From NCBI GenBank assembly GCA_937894725.1, contig CALAYL010000004.1, positions 20,798-84,797 on the forward strand: a DNA stretch of 64,000 nt. Reading direction: 5' to 3'. Positions 18,186 through 25,511 of the stretch are shown here, piece by piece. A program made the position numbers and the translations under genes. Under the pieces are notes generated by a model. The model was not told where the DNA came from. It saw only the letters and a list, made by a program, of their open reading frames with translations, and ran no database searches. How positions within the stretch are numbered: position 1 is the first letter of the stretch; each line of letters starts with the position of its first letter. The DNA comes from an uncultured Bacteroidota bacterium (lineage in GTDB: Bacteria > Bacteroidota > Bacteroidia > Chitinophagales > LD1).

Positions 18186-18557
18186 TTAATTTGATTCAAG
18201 TTTTGCTTTTATTTCATCAGCAACTTTTTGAAGTTTCAAAAGCCCAGTACCAACTTTTATAAATGTTATTTTTATTTTGACTTTACCTTCTATTAATTCT
18301 GCCTCCACCTCTGCTACATAATAATCTGCCTGTGAACCTGTAGTTTTCAAAGCAGAAAAAGATTTCTCCTGCATCCCATCTTTTAAAATAAATTGATTCG
18401 TAAGAAGTTCAGCTTTTGTCGCTTTAAGAGCTTCGTCTATTTTGGCATATTTAGTAGAAGCTTCAATGATAACAGGACCTTTGCCTGCTAACTTGTTTGC
18501 CCCAAGTACAATTTGTATCATCATTAACAATAACAGAGTTGTCGTAATCTTTTTCAT
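18186..18557 (-). CDS. Small exported protein, first gene of the CsgG-like operon
   Basis: This 123-residue protein has a signal peptide (LLLLMMIQIVLG-A). The mature part of about 100 residues has Lys-rich helices (K-I-D-E-A-L-K-A-T-K-A-E-L-L) and a strand-rich middle (Y-Y-V-A-E-V-E-A-E-L-I-E-G-K-V-K-I). It could be the substrate or a soluble partner of the CsgG-like protein, whose gene starts 9 bases downstream. There is no recognised family. Confidence 0.65.
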   Translation of the reverse strand: MKKITTTLLLLMMIQIVLGANKLAGKGPVIIEASTKYAKIDEALKATKAELLTNQFILKDGMQEKSFSALKTTGSQADYYVAEVEAELIEGKVKIKITFIKVGTGLLKLQKVADEIKAKLESN

Positions 18558-18652
18558 GTTTTTTGAATTTATATTTTGCCTACTCTATATCCCCTTTTCG
18601 GCTTACTGGGTTTTTGTTTTAAATATCTAAAGTGCTATTAATATCATTTTGA

Positions 18653-19093
18653 TTATTTTGAATGCTGTATTGAAGAGTTTGAATGTGGTATGCCTATAAA
18701 CCTATCAAGGCTATTTGGCATTTCACTATCGAGTGAATACTTTTTCATCATTGATATAAAATCTACTTTCCGATTGCGCGATATGCTTATGGGTTTACCG
18801 ACCGATAGCATTGCCCTGCAGCCCATTTCATTTTTTTCAATTCGGACTATATACTCTAAGTTTATCATGGCCGATTGGTTGGCTCTTATAAACCCCGCTT
18901 TTACAAGTTTTTCTTCAAAATTTCTGAGTGGCTGAGAAACAATAATTGTTTCACCGCATTTTGTCTCAAAAGAGCTATAACTATTGTCATTTTTTACACA
19001 TATCACCTCTGCCAAATTTAGGTAATAAACACCCTCGTGATTTGTAACCACCAATCTGCTTTGGCATAAATAATCAGTCTTAAAATTACTCAC
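18653..19093 (-). CDS. Stand-alone LytTR DNA-binding regulator
   Basis: This 146-residue protein is essentially one LytTR domain. It has the promoter-binding features L-N-L-A-E-V-I-C-V-K-N-D-N-S-Y, I-R-A-N-Q-S-A-M-I-N-L-E-Y-I and K-P-I-S-I-S-R-N-R-K. There is no receiver domain and no membrane segment, so its input signal is unknown. It lies 95 bases upstream of the CsgG-like operon in the same direction. It may regulate that operon or be its distant first gene. The C-terminal Ser-rich tail (about 25 residues) is unusual. Confidence 0.85.
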   Translation of the reverse strand: MSNFKTDYLCQSRLVVTNHEGVYYLNLAEVICVKNDNSYSSFETKCGETIIVSQPLRNFEEKLVKAGFIRANQSAMINLEYIVRIEKNEMGCRAMLSVGKPISISRNRKVDFISMMKKYSLDSEMPNSLDRFIGIPHSNSSIQHSK

Positions 19094-19296
19094 TTAGGTT
19101 TTGTTTTGTGCTACAATTCTATTTCTTATCTAGCTGATTGAAAAAGACAAAATTTGGTAGTTTTTCCTGTTTATAGAGTAGATTTAAGCTGTAATTGGCT
19201 ATTTATTAGTCTCCTTGACTACTTTACTTTTAGTTAATTTCTTTTGATTTTAGTAACTCACAAATATTTTATTTAATATTAAAAAACGATGAATGA

Positions 19297-20739
19297 ATGT
19301 CGAGACAACTAATACATCTTTCCAAATTAATTAACCTATTGGAAACATTTTCTGTCCAAGAATGGAAAGATTTTGGACTTTATGTATTTTCGGATTTTTT
19401 CAAAACTTCATCAAATACGCAGCGTCTTTTCGACTATTTAAAACCGCTGCACCCAAAGTTTGAAGAAGCTAAAATTAATGAACACCGAATAACTCAAAAG
19501 CAACCGCTTTTAAAATCTAAAATCACACAGGCTAAAGCAGGATCTGAGCTATTGCAGGCAGCAGAGGACTTCTTATCTATTTCAATTTTTGAATCTAGTG
19601 ATTTTGAGAGGATCTGTAATCTGCTCCAAGCGTATCATAATAAAGGATTATATGCGCTGTTTGAAAAAAAACTATTTTCTTTACTAGAAGAGGAAGAAAA
19701 AAAAGGAATTGAAGATTACTATTCTTTTGAAAGAAGATACAGACTTTGCTCACTTTGGTTTCATAGTTTCCCTGCAAGACTAATCCGAAATCAAACAAAT
19801 GATATCAGTAAACAAGCAATACTTCGGCAGCAAAATTTCGCATTACATCAGCTAAAAACATACTGCTCTATGATAGCTCGGCAGCAAATTTTAGGTATTC
19901 CATTCGAAGCCCCTCTTTTAGACTGGGTGCTACAAACACTCGCTCCTTTTGACAGCCCAAACAATCTATATGTCTTTGTACACATCCGTCTTTTTCATCT
20001 ACACGATACCGATTTCGAAAAAGCATTTCCTATTTATCAAGAACTAAAAAAATGTTGGGTTTCGTTTGAGGATAAAAACAATTTGCCAGATGCATTGATT
20101 GAGATGCTAGTATTTATGAGTACCTTCTGTCAGTATTGGTACAATAAGGGGAAGTATGATTTGGGGCATGAATATCTATGGTGGACAGATCAAAAAATAG
20201 CGCACAATAGGCTGCTTGAAAATGGACACTTAGACCCTACTATTTTTACTAATTATATCACTTTAGGGGTGATTTGTAAGCTAGATAAAAAACAGCTTTC
20301 AAATTTTTATAACACTTATTCAAATTTTTTGCGCGCTGATTTACCATCGTCCAACCGTAGTTTCTGTAAAGCTTTGTATCATTATGTGAATAGTGAAATG
20401 GAATTAGCCATTGTGGCTTTTAATGATGCACTAATGAAGGAAGATCTCATATTAAATGCTATAGTGAGGCGATGGGAATTTATGTTGTTCTTTGAATATT
20501 ATGGCAAGAAAGAGGCAAGTATGCTGGCAGACAAGTTAAATGCTTTTGAAAAATATATACTCAGAAACAAAAAGGAATTTCATGTACTCAAAACGCCTTT
20601 CAATACTTTTATTAAGTATGCTAGAAAACTGCTAAACACGCCTAAATCTGAGATGAATGCTTTAAAACAGGGCATAGAAAGGGAAGTACATTTTCCTGGA
20701 AAAGATTGGATGATAGGTATAGTAGAAAAGGCGGTATAG
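19297..20739 (+). CDS. Helical-repeat protein of unknown function
   Basis: This 480-residue, almost entirely helical cytoplasmic protein resembles a lineage-expanded bacteroidetal group that I know only as hypotheticals. The N-terminus has L-I-N-L-L-E-T-F-S-V-Q-E-W-K-D-F and then Q-R-L-F-D-Y-L-K-P-L-H-P-K-F. The rest looks like degenerate TPR-type pairs. There is no signal peptide and no catalytic motif. The gene 21324-22823 has the same architecture but little direct identity, so the two may be distant paralogues. A scaffold role is a guess. Confidence 0.65.
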   Translation: MSRQLIHLSKLINLLETFSVQEWKDFGLYVFSDFFKTSSNTQRLFDYLKPLHPKFEEAKINEHRITQKQPLLKSKITQAKAGSELLQAAEDFLSISIFESSDFERICNLLQAYHNKGLYALFEKKLFSLLEEEEKKGIEDYYSFERRYRLCSLWFHSFPARLIRNQTNDISKQAILRQQNFALHQLKTYCSMIARQQILGIPFEAPLLDWVLQTLAPFDSPNNLYVFVHIRLFHLHDTDFEKAFPIYQELKKCWVSFEDKNNLPDALIEMLVFMSTFCQYWYNKGKYDLGHEYLWWTDQKIAHNRLLENGHLDPTIFTNYITLGVICKLDKKQLSNFYNTYSNFLRADLPSSNRSFCKALYHYVNSEMELAIVAFNDALMKEDLILNAIVRRWEFMLFFEYYGKKEASMLADKLNAFEKYILRNKKEFHVLKTPFNTFIKYARKLLNTPKSEMNALKQGIEREVHFPGKDWMIGIVEKAV

Positions 20740-20760
20740 CCACTACAGCCACACCGCCTT
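20728..20760. terminator. Bidirectional hairpin between convergent genes
   Basis: The 8-bp perfect stem AAGGCGGT/ACCGCCTT (20728-20735, 20753-20760) has a 17-nt loop and overlaps the end of the plus-strand gene. On the minus strand it is followed by TTCT and serves the small type IX cargo gene. On the plus strand no T-run follows. Confidence 0.6.
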
Positions 20761-20781
20761 GCATACCATCAATGATAGCTT

Positions 20782-21099
20782 TTAGTTAATTCCAAATTGC
20801 CATTTTTTAATGCTATTAGCAGCGACTACACGAGCTATGTATGTACCCGCTTCTAGGCTATTCAGATTTATCTGACAGCTATACCCATTGCATTCTTGAG
20901 AGAATAGAAGTGTGCCAGATTGATTGAAGATTTCGATAGAGTGTAGTTCGCCATCTTCCTCTCCAGAATTGGCGATGAGTATGCGACCTTCAAAAGTAGA
21001 GGTTATCACTTTTCTTTGTAGCGGTGCTGATGGGTGTGCGAAAGTGGGAGTCACAGCCATAGATATGCCTACTAGGCATACGAATAGAATCTTTTTCAT
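20782..21099 (-). CDS. Miniature exported protein with type A sorting-like C-terminus
   Basis: This 105-residue protein has a signal peptide (to about residue 21, T-F-A-H). After a short linker, nearly the whole mature chain looks like a type IX type A C-terminal domain: S-I-E-I-F-N-Q-S-G-T-L-L-F, then I-N-L-N-S-L-E-A-G-T-Y-I-A-R-V, ending in a basic-aromatic K-K-W-Q-F-G-I-N. No cargo domain is present. It may instead be a free beta-sandwich protein of DUF3244 type. It is convergent with the helical-repeat gene. Confidence 0.7.
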   Translation of the reverse strand: MKKILFVCLVGISMAVTPTFAHPSAPLQRKVITSTFEGRILIANSGEEDGELHSIEIFNQSGTLLFSQECNGYSCQINLNSLEAGTYIARVVAANSIKKWQFGIN

Positions 21100-21323
21100 T
21101 TTGTGCGTTTTAGAGCGTGATTAAAAAGATTCTTCGTGCCGGGCAGGTACCTGTGCTTGCTGTCTAGACAATACGGTTTGAAGAACTGCTACAAAGGTGG
21201 GGAATGAGTGAAAAGTAATACTGGAAAAATAGCTGCTAAAATTATTCTAAACACCTATTTTAATTTTATTGAAACTTAATGACACCAATAGATATACTAC
21301 ACTTATAAATTTAATATACTAAA

Positions 21324-22823
21324 ATGAAAAGCATCTCAAATGACTTGTATTTAATCATAAAACAACTTGATCAAGACAATAAACATTCTTTTATCAGTTC
21401 TATCCGAAAGCATAACCACTTTCTTATTTTGTTTAATTTTCTTGATAATCTTTCAAATTTTTCAGAGCAGCATTATCTCGACTTTCTAAAGAAATCAAAA
21501 ATCAAAAATGCTGCTGTAATTAAATCCAATCTAAAAGATAAGCTAATCGATTTTTTAGCCTTTGAGGCAAATCAAGGTCTTGACATAGAGGTTTTGAGAC
21601 TATACACCAAAGCTAGTTCGTTGAAAAATTTAGGTTGCTTCCAAGATGCCAATAAATACTATTTAAAAGCACTTGATATAGCTAAGAATATCCAGAATAA
21701 TGAATATGAATATATGATAGTTACCGAGTTGTCATTAGTGGCGTTAGCTGTAGAAAAATCCTGTATGTCTAAATATATAGAATATAGCAACCGAGGTAGA
21801 GAAATAGCTGTATTAAGAGCAGAAATGATGACATTTCATAATTTTTATATGCGTTGCGCTTCCTTATTTATGGAGTGTAAAATAGCCAACAGCGAAAAAC
21901 ACATTTTATTAGTGAATCAATTAAAAGCTGATTCGATTTTTAGAACGAATGAAACATTCCTTCGCTATCAACATCTCATATACCTCTATGGGGGTAGGGT
22001 TTTTATTCATCTGATGTTGGGTGATTTAGAAGAAGTTTGTAAAGACCAAGAAAAGCAATATAACAGTTGGCTGACAGTAGAAAAAGAAATGAGCCAAGTG
22101 CATCCAGAAGAGTCTTTAACTTTAATGAGTGATTATCTATATTATTTAGTTATTGCTAAAAAACAAAAAGAGTATGAAGAGAAAGTAATAGAACTTACTC
22201 CAAAAATGTTAGCAATAAAAAGTAACAGATTAGCTAAAGTAGAATTAGTGAAATTGATTTATTTGATTAATACTAATTTGGACTCCAATGATATACTTGA
22301 ATATATCGATTTTATTGAAAACTATATAATAAGTGAATTTGCGCAAAAAAACGAGCCTTCAATCCATATAAAAGAGTTTGAATATTACTTAGGAATAGCA
22401 TATCTTTTACTGAAAAAATTTGACTTAGCTGTGGCTAAATTTGAAGGGGTGTTAAATATTAAAGATGCCAGCCAACAAAAAAACTATGACATATCAGCAA
22501 GGTGTTTAATCCTAATGTCAGGAATCAATGAATACTTTTTATCGCTTCCGAAATATGAAACTGAAAATAAAATGCACCTTCAAAATTTAGCATCTTCTTT
22601 TAATGATTATCTCCGAAAACAGCGATTTAATGCTCCATTAGAAAAGATGATTATTGAGCTTGCACAAAAAACAGTCTCGTCTGTTTCAAAAAAGGAATCT
22701 AAAATGCTTTTACAAAAAGCAATAATAAAAATAGAACATTTTTTAAAAGATGCTCCTCCATTTTATCGAATCCAGCAAGCTGAATGCAATATCATAGATG
22801 TGTTGAATTCAATCAATTCTTAA
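21324..22823 (+). CDS. Helical-repeat (TPR-like) protein of unknown function
   Basis: This 499-residue cytoplasmic helical protein has TPR-like units in its middle, for example L-G-C-F-Q-D-A-N-K-Y-Y-L-K-A-L-D-I-A and later L-L-K-K-F-D-L-A-V-A-K-F-E-G-V-L. Its N-terminal segment (H-Y-L-D-F-L-K-K-S-K, then L-K-D-K-L-I-D-F-L-A-F) parallels that of the gene at 19297. The coding sequence is very AT-rich. No enzymatic motif is seen. It is probably a protein-protein interaction scaffold. Confidence 0.65.
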   Translation: MKSISNDLYLIIKQLDQDNKHSFISSIRKHNHFLILFNFLDNLSNFSEQHYLDFLKKSKIKNAAVIKSNLKDKLIDFLAFEANQGLDIEVLRLYTKASSLKNLGCFQDANKYYLKALDIAKNIQNNEYEYMIVTELSLVALAVEKSCMSKYIEYSNRGREIAVLRAEMMTFHNFYMRCASLFMECKIANSEKHILLVNQLKADSIFRTNETFLRYQHLIYLYGGRVFIHLMLGDLEEVCKDQEKQYNSWLTVEKEMSQVHPEESLTLMSDYLYYLVIAKKQKEYEEKVIELTPKMLAIKSNRLAKVELVKLIYLINTNLDSNDILEYIDFIENYIISEFAQKNEPSIHIKEFEYYLGIAYLLLKKFDLAVAKFEGVLNIKDASQQKNYDISARCLILMSGINEYFLSLPKYETENKMHLQNLASSFNDYLRKQRFNAPLEKMIIELAQKTVSSVSKKESKMLLQKAIIKIEHFLKDAPPFYRIQQAECNIIDVLNSINS

Positions 22824-22833
22824 ATTACTCTAT

Positions 22834-22938
22834 CTAGCGCGACTTGGACATACAATACCATCCCAGATTGTGGCTCAAAAAGACTGATAGTGAGTATGTA
22901 TGTGCGCTTTTTCCTCTGGTTGGTGTTCCGTCACCAAA
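22834..22938 (-). pseudogene. Remnant of a PKD-domain surface protein gene
   Basis: The minus strand reads FGDGTPTRGKSAHTYS and then loses similarity, ending at a stop at 22834. F-G-D-G-T followed about ten residues later by H-T-Y-S is the core of the PKD fold found in large bacteroidetal adhesins. There is no start codon, and in-frame stops lie just upstream. After the H-T-Y-S the expected strand continues better in another frame, suggesting frameshift decay. Only about 35 codons survive. Confidence 0.5.
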
Positions 22939-22994
22939 CAGTTTTCATTAAATTTATCCTACGATATTAGGCTTTTAAATCCTTTTTATTTTAA

Positions 22995-23025
22995 CTTCGA
23001 GTTGCGCTTCGCTAACAATTCGAAG
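22995..23025. repeat. 10-bp imperfect palindrome upstream of the glycosyltransferase gene
   Basis: The arms CTTCGAGTTG (22995-23004) and CAATTCGAAG (23016-23025) are complementary with one G-T pair. The loop is 11 nt. It is too far from the 3' end of the preceding gene, and lacks a T-run, to be a typical terminator. A related CTCGAAGAG core occurs in a hairpin just after the glycosyltransferase gene (24432-24449). Confidence 0.5.
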
Positions 23026-23137
23026 AGCAACAGCATTTAATATATATTTGTGGTAGCAGACAGTGAAGTCCTTTCTAATCCAGCGCATCGCAAGGCTGCC
23101 AACCGTTAGCTCTGATTTTAAAGACAACCGTAACAGA

Positions 23138-24397
23138 ATGAAAATAGCAATATTAACACTTGGAACTCGTGGAGACGTTCAACCTTATGCGGTTTTGGGG
23201 CAGGCACTCAAACAACGTGGACATCAAATAACTTTATCAACTGCCAAAAACTTTGAGCAACTTGTAAAATCATACGACATTGACTTTGCACCAGTAGAAG
23301 CAGACTTTCAAGAACTCTTAAACTCGGACGAAGGGAAAAAGATGATGAAAGGAAATCCTTTTGCAGTTAAGAGAAATCTAAACACTTGGGTCTATCCTTT
23401 AATTACAAACTCGTTGACAGAGTTTTACAAATTAGCAAAGGAAAGCGACATTGTTCTTTATCACGTCAAGACATTGGCGGACAGTTTTGCAGACCAATTT
23501 CCTCACAAAATGATTAGAGCTAATGTTTTGCCTATCGTTGAGCCGACAAGTGAATTTGCAAATCCTGCATTTAGTGGCTTGTCAATACCAAGTTTTCTAA
23601 ACAAACTGACATACAAATTTTCCAACCTGAGCATTAAACTTTTATCAAAGCCAATCGGACAATTTAGAGCAAAGTTTGATTTACCTAAAAAGTTTTCACT
23701 TCCGACAGTGAAGAATATTTACGGAATAAGTTCTCATTTTTTATCAGCTCCGCAAGACTTTCCAACTCATTCGAAATTCACCGGATTTTGGTTTGGGACT
23801 TCATCAACAGAACTTTCAACCGACTTGACAGACTTTATCAATGCAGGAGAACCACCCTTGCTATTGACGTTTGGGAGTATGCCGTTTAAGAGCAAATTTG
23901 ATTTGCAGTCAGCTATCATAAAGCTAACTGAACAATTTGACACAAGAATAATTGTGGTTAAAGGTTGGGGGCTTGAGCAAACCGAACGACTTGAAAACAA
24001 TCCCAATATTAAAGTTATTGCGTCTGCACCTTACGAAAAACTATTTCCGTTGACAAAAGCAATTATACATCACGGTGGCATTGGAACAACAGCAGAATGT
24101 TTGAGAGCAGGAAAACCTTTTCTAGTTTGCCCAATACTTTACCCTATTGGCGACCAACAATTTTGGGGACAACACGCTTACAAAAAAGGAATTGCAGTTA
24201 AACCAATCCCTATAAGTAAAATGACAGAAAAAATATTCTTGCAAAGCATAAACGAACTTTTGACAAACAAGCGACTTCATGACAATGCAAGACAGATACG
24301 AGCATTAATAAACAACGAAAACGGACTTGAAAAAACGATTGAAGAAATAGAAAAAACCACAGCTAACACGAACTGTGCAGAAAACGAAATAAATTAG
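23138..24397 (+). CDS. GT1 family UDP-sugar glycosyltransferase
   Basis: This is a GT-B glycosyltransferase of about 419 residues, like macrolide or sterol glucosyltransferases. It starts MKIAILTLGTRGDVQPYAVL, where the G-T-R-G-D-V-Q-P motif is characteristic. The C-terminal donor-binding part has L-L-T-F-G-S-M-P and I-I-H-H-G-G-I-G-T-T-A-E-C-L-R-A-G-K-P. It probably transfers a sugar to a hydrophobic acceptor such as a sterol, carotenoid or polyketide. The frame is open to 23063, but the ATG at 23138 gives the family N-terminus. Its Asp codons are almost all GAC, unlike neighbouring genes, suggesting transfer. Confidence 0.88.
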   Translation: MKIAILTLGTRGDVQPYAVLGQALKQRGHQITLSTAKNFEQLVKSYDIDFAPVEADFQELLNSDEGKKMMKGNPFAVKRNLNTWVYPLITNSLTEFYKLAKESDIVLYHVKTLADSFADQFPHKMIRANVLPIVEPTSEFANPAFSGLSIPSFLNKLTYKFSNLSIKLLSKPIGQFRAKFDLPKKFSLPTVKNIYGISSHFLSAPQDFPTHSKFTGFWFGTSSTELSTDLTDFINAGEPPLLLTFGSMPFKSKFDLQSAIIKLTEQFDTRIIVVKGWGLEQTERLENNPNIKVIASAPYEKLFPLTKAIIHHGGIGTTAECLRAGKPFLVCPILYPIGDQQFWGQHAYKKGIAVKPIPISKMTEKIFLQSINELLTNKRLHDNARQIRALINNENGLEKTIEEIEKTTANTNCAENEIN

Positions 24398-24431
24398 GCT
24401 ATTTTTTGCAAATAGTTTCTATCGAACATTT

Positions 24432-24449
24432 CACAACTCGAAGAGTGTG
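24432..24449 (+). terminator. Possible hairpin after the glycosyltransferase gene
   Basis: CAC-ACTC pairs with GAGT-GTG around a GAA loop, with one bulged A. It lies 35 bases past the stop codon and has no T-run, so it may be a junction structure and not a terminator. Confidence 0.3.
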
Positions 24450-24464
24450 AAGCCACATTGACGT

Positions 24465-25187
24465 TTACTCACTTTCCCCTACTACCTCCGCTACTCTCAC
24501 ATCTTCATTTCTTTTATCGTACTCAATCAATCCATCGCGTAGCCCTATTATTCGGTGCGCATAGCGGGCTATATCTTCTTCATGGGTTACGAGGATCACG
24601 GTGTTGCCATTTCGTTGTATTTCTCCAAAAATGTGCATGATTTCGTAGGATGTTTTAGTGTCTAGATTACCAGTAGGTTCATCTGCTAATATGATAGAAG
24701 GATTGTTGATTAATGCACGAGCGATAGCTACTCGTTGTCGTTGTCCGCCCGAAAGTTGATTGGGTTTGTTTTGCATCCTATCTTGCAAACCTACCATTTC
24801 CATCACCATTTCGGTGCGTTCTTTACGTTCTTTTTCGTTTACACCTGCGTAGATAAGTGGCAGTGCCACATTTTCAAACGAAGTCAATCTCGGCAATAAA
24901 TTAAAGGTTTGAAATACAAAGCCAATCTCTTTGTTTCGGATAAAGGCTAATTCATCATCTATCAAACGCGATACATCAGTTCCATTGAGTTTGTAGCTGC
25001 CATTGGTTGGCGAATCTAAGCAGCCCAAAATATTCATCAAGGTGGACTTGCCTGATCCAGATGGCCCCATGAGCGCCACATATTCATTTTGTTTAATGTC
25101 GAGGCTCACATCTTTGAGTGCATAGATGAGCTGCTCACCGAGTTGATACTCTTTGCTGATATGGTTTATTTCGATGATAGATTTCAT
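24465..25187 (-). CDS. ABC transporter ATP-binding protein, LolD/MacB type
   Basis: This is a 240-residue ATPase. It has Walker A MGPSGSGKST, Q-loop F-V-F-Q-T-F-N-L-L-P, signature LSGGQRQRVAIARAL, Walker B IILADEPTGNLD, and the switch His in L-V-T-H-E. The N-L-L-P-R-L-T-S-F-E-N-V-A-L-P-L phrase is characteristic of LolD/MacB-type ATPases. These work with FtsX-like permeases in lipoprotein release, peptide efflux or cell-envelope processes. No permease gene is adjacent. It is 2 bases downstream of gatC in the same direction. Confidence 0.92.
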   Translation of the reverse strand: MKSIIEINHISKEYQLGEQLIYALKDVSLDIKQNEYVALMGPSGSGKSTLMNILGCLDSPTNGSYKLNGTDVSRLIDDELAFIRNKEIGFVFQTFNLLPRLTSFENVALPLIYAGVNEKERKERTEMVMEMVGLQDRMQNKPNQLSGGQRQRVAIARALINNPSIILADEPTGNLDTKTSYEIMHIFGEIQRNGNTVILVTHEEDIARYAHRIIGLRDGLIEYDKRNEDVRVAEVVGESE

Positions 25188-25189
25188 AC

Positions 25190-25480
25190 TTATTTTTTAA
25201 TCACTTTTGGCACTTTGAAATAATCCGAATCCTTTTGTGGGGCATTCAACAAGGCTTCAGCTTTCGTTACCATCCCTTTTATCTCATCTTCGCGCCATTG
25301 TACTTCGGCACCGTTCATATATACTAGTGGTGCTATGTCCGTCACATCCACTTCGTTGAGTTTATCGATCATATTCATTATCTTTTGTAGGTCGATAATG
25401 AGTCGCTGCTTTTCGGCATCTTCAAATTCTAATTTAGACAATTCTGCTAATCTATTTACTAAAGCCGTATCAATGTTCAT
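25190..25480 (-). CDS. gatC: Asp-tRNA(Asn)/Glu-tRNA(Gln) amidotransferase subunit C
   Basis: This 96-residue protein has the GatC pattern: V-N-R-L-A-E-L-S-K-L-E-F near the start, I-M-N-M-I-D-K-L-N-E-V-D-V-T in the middle, the R-E-D stretch, and the C-terminal A-P-Q-K-D-S-D-Y-F-K-V-P-K-V. It stabilises GatA in the amidotransferase that corrects misacylated tRNA. GatA and GatB are not in this window, which is common for split gat genes. Its start is only 31 bases from the divergent trpS. Confidence 0.93.
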   Translation of the reverse strand: MNIDTALVNRLAELSKLEFEDAEKQRLIIDLQKIMNMIDKLNEVDVTDIAPLVYMNGAEVQWREDEIKGMVTKAEALLNAPQKDSDYFKVPKVIKK

Positions 25481-25486
25481 CTTTTC

Positions 25487-25494
25487 TATATTTG
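25487..25494 (+). promoter_or_regulatory. -7 promoter element of trpS
   Basis: TATATTTG is a perfect match to the bacteroidetal -7 consensus TAnnTTTG and is followed by GC. It lies 18 bases upstream of the trpS start, so the leader would be very short. It sits only 7 bases beyond the gatC start codon, so the divergent transcripts nearly share a control region. A clear -33 TTG was not found. Confidence 0.55.
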
Positions 25495-25511
25495 CGGTGA
25501 AAATATAAAAT

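Larger units (their letters stand above)
22824..23137. other. 314-bp intergenic region with PKD remnant and hairpin
   Basis: No intact gene is visible. The left part holds a decayed PKD-domain fragment on the minus strand (22834-22938). The right part holds a 10-bp imperfect palindrome (22995-23025). The glycosyltransferase start follows. Composition is mixed, and the region looks like a recombination or insertion junction. Confidence 0.6.
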
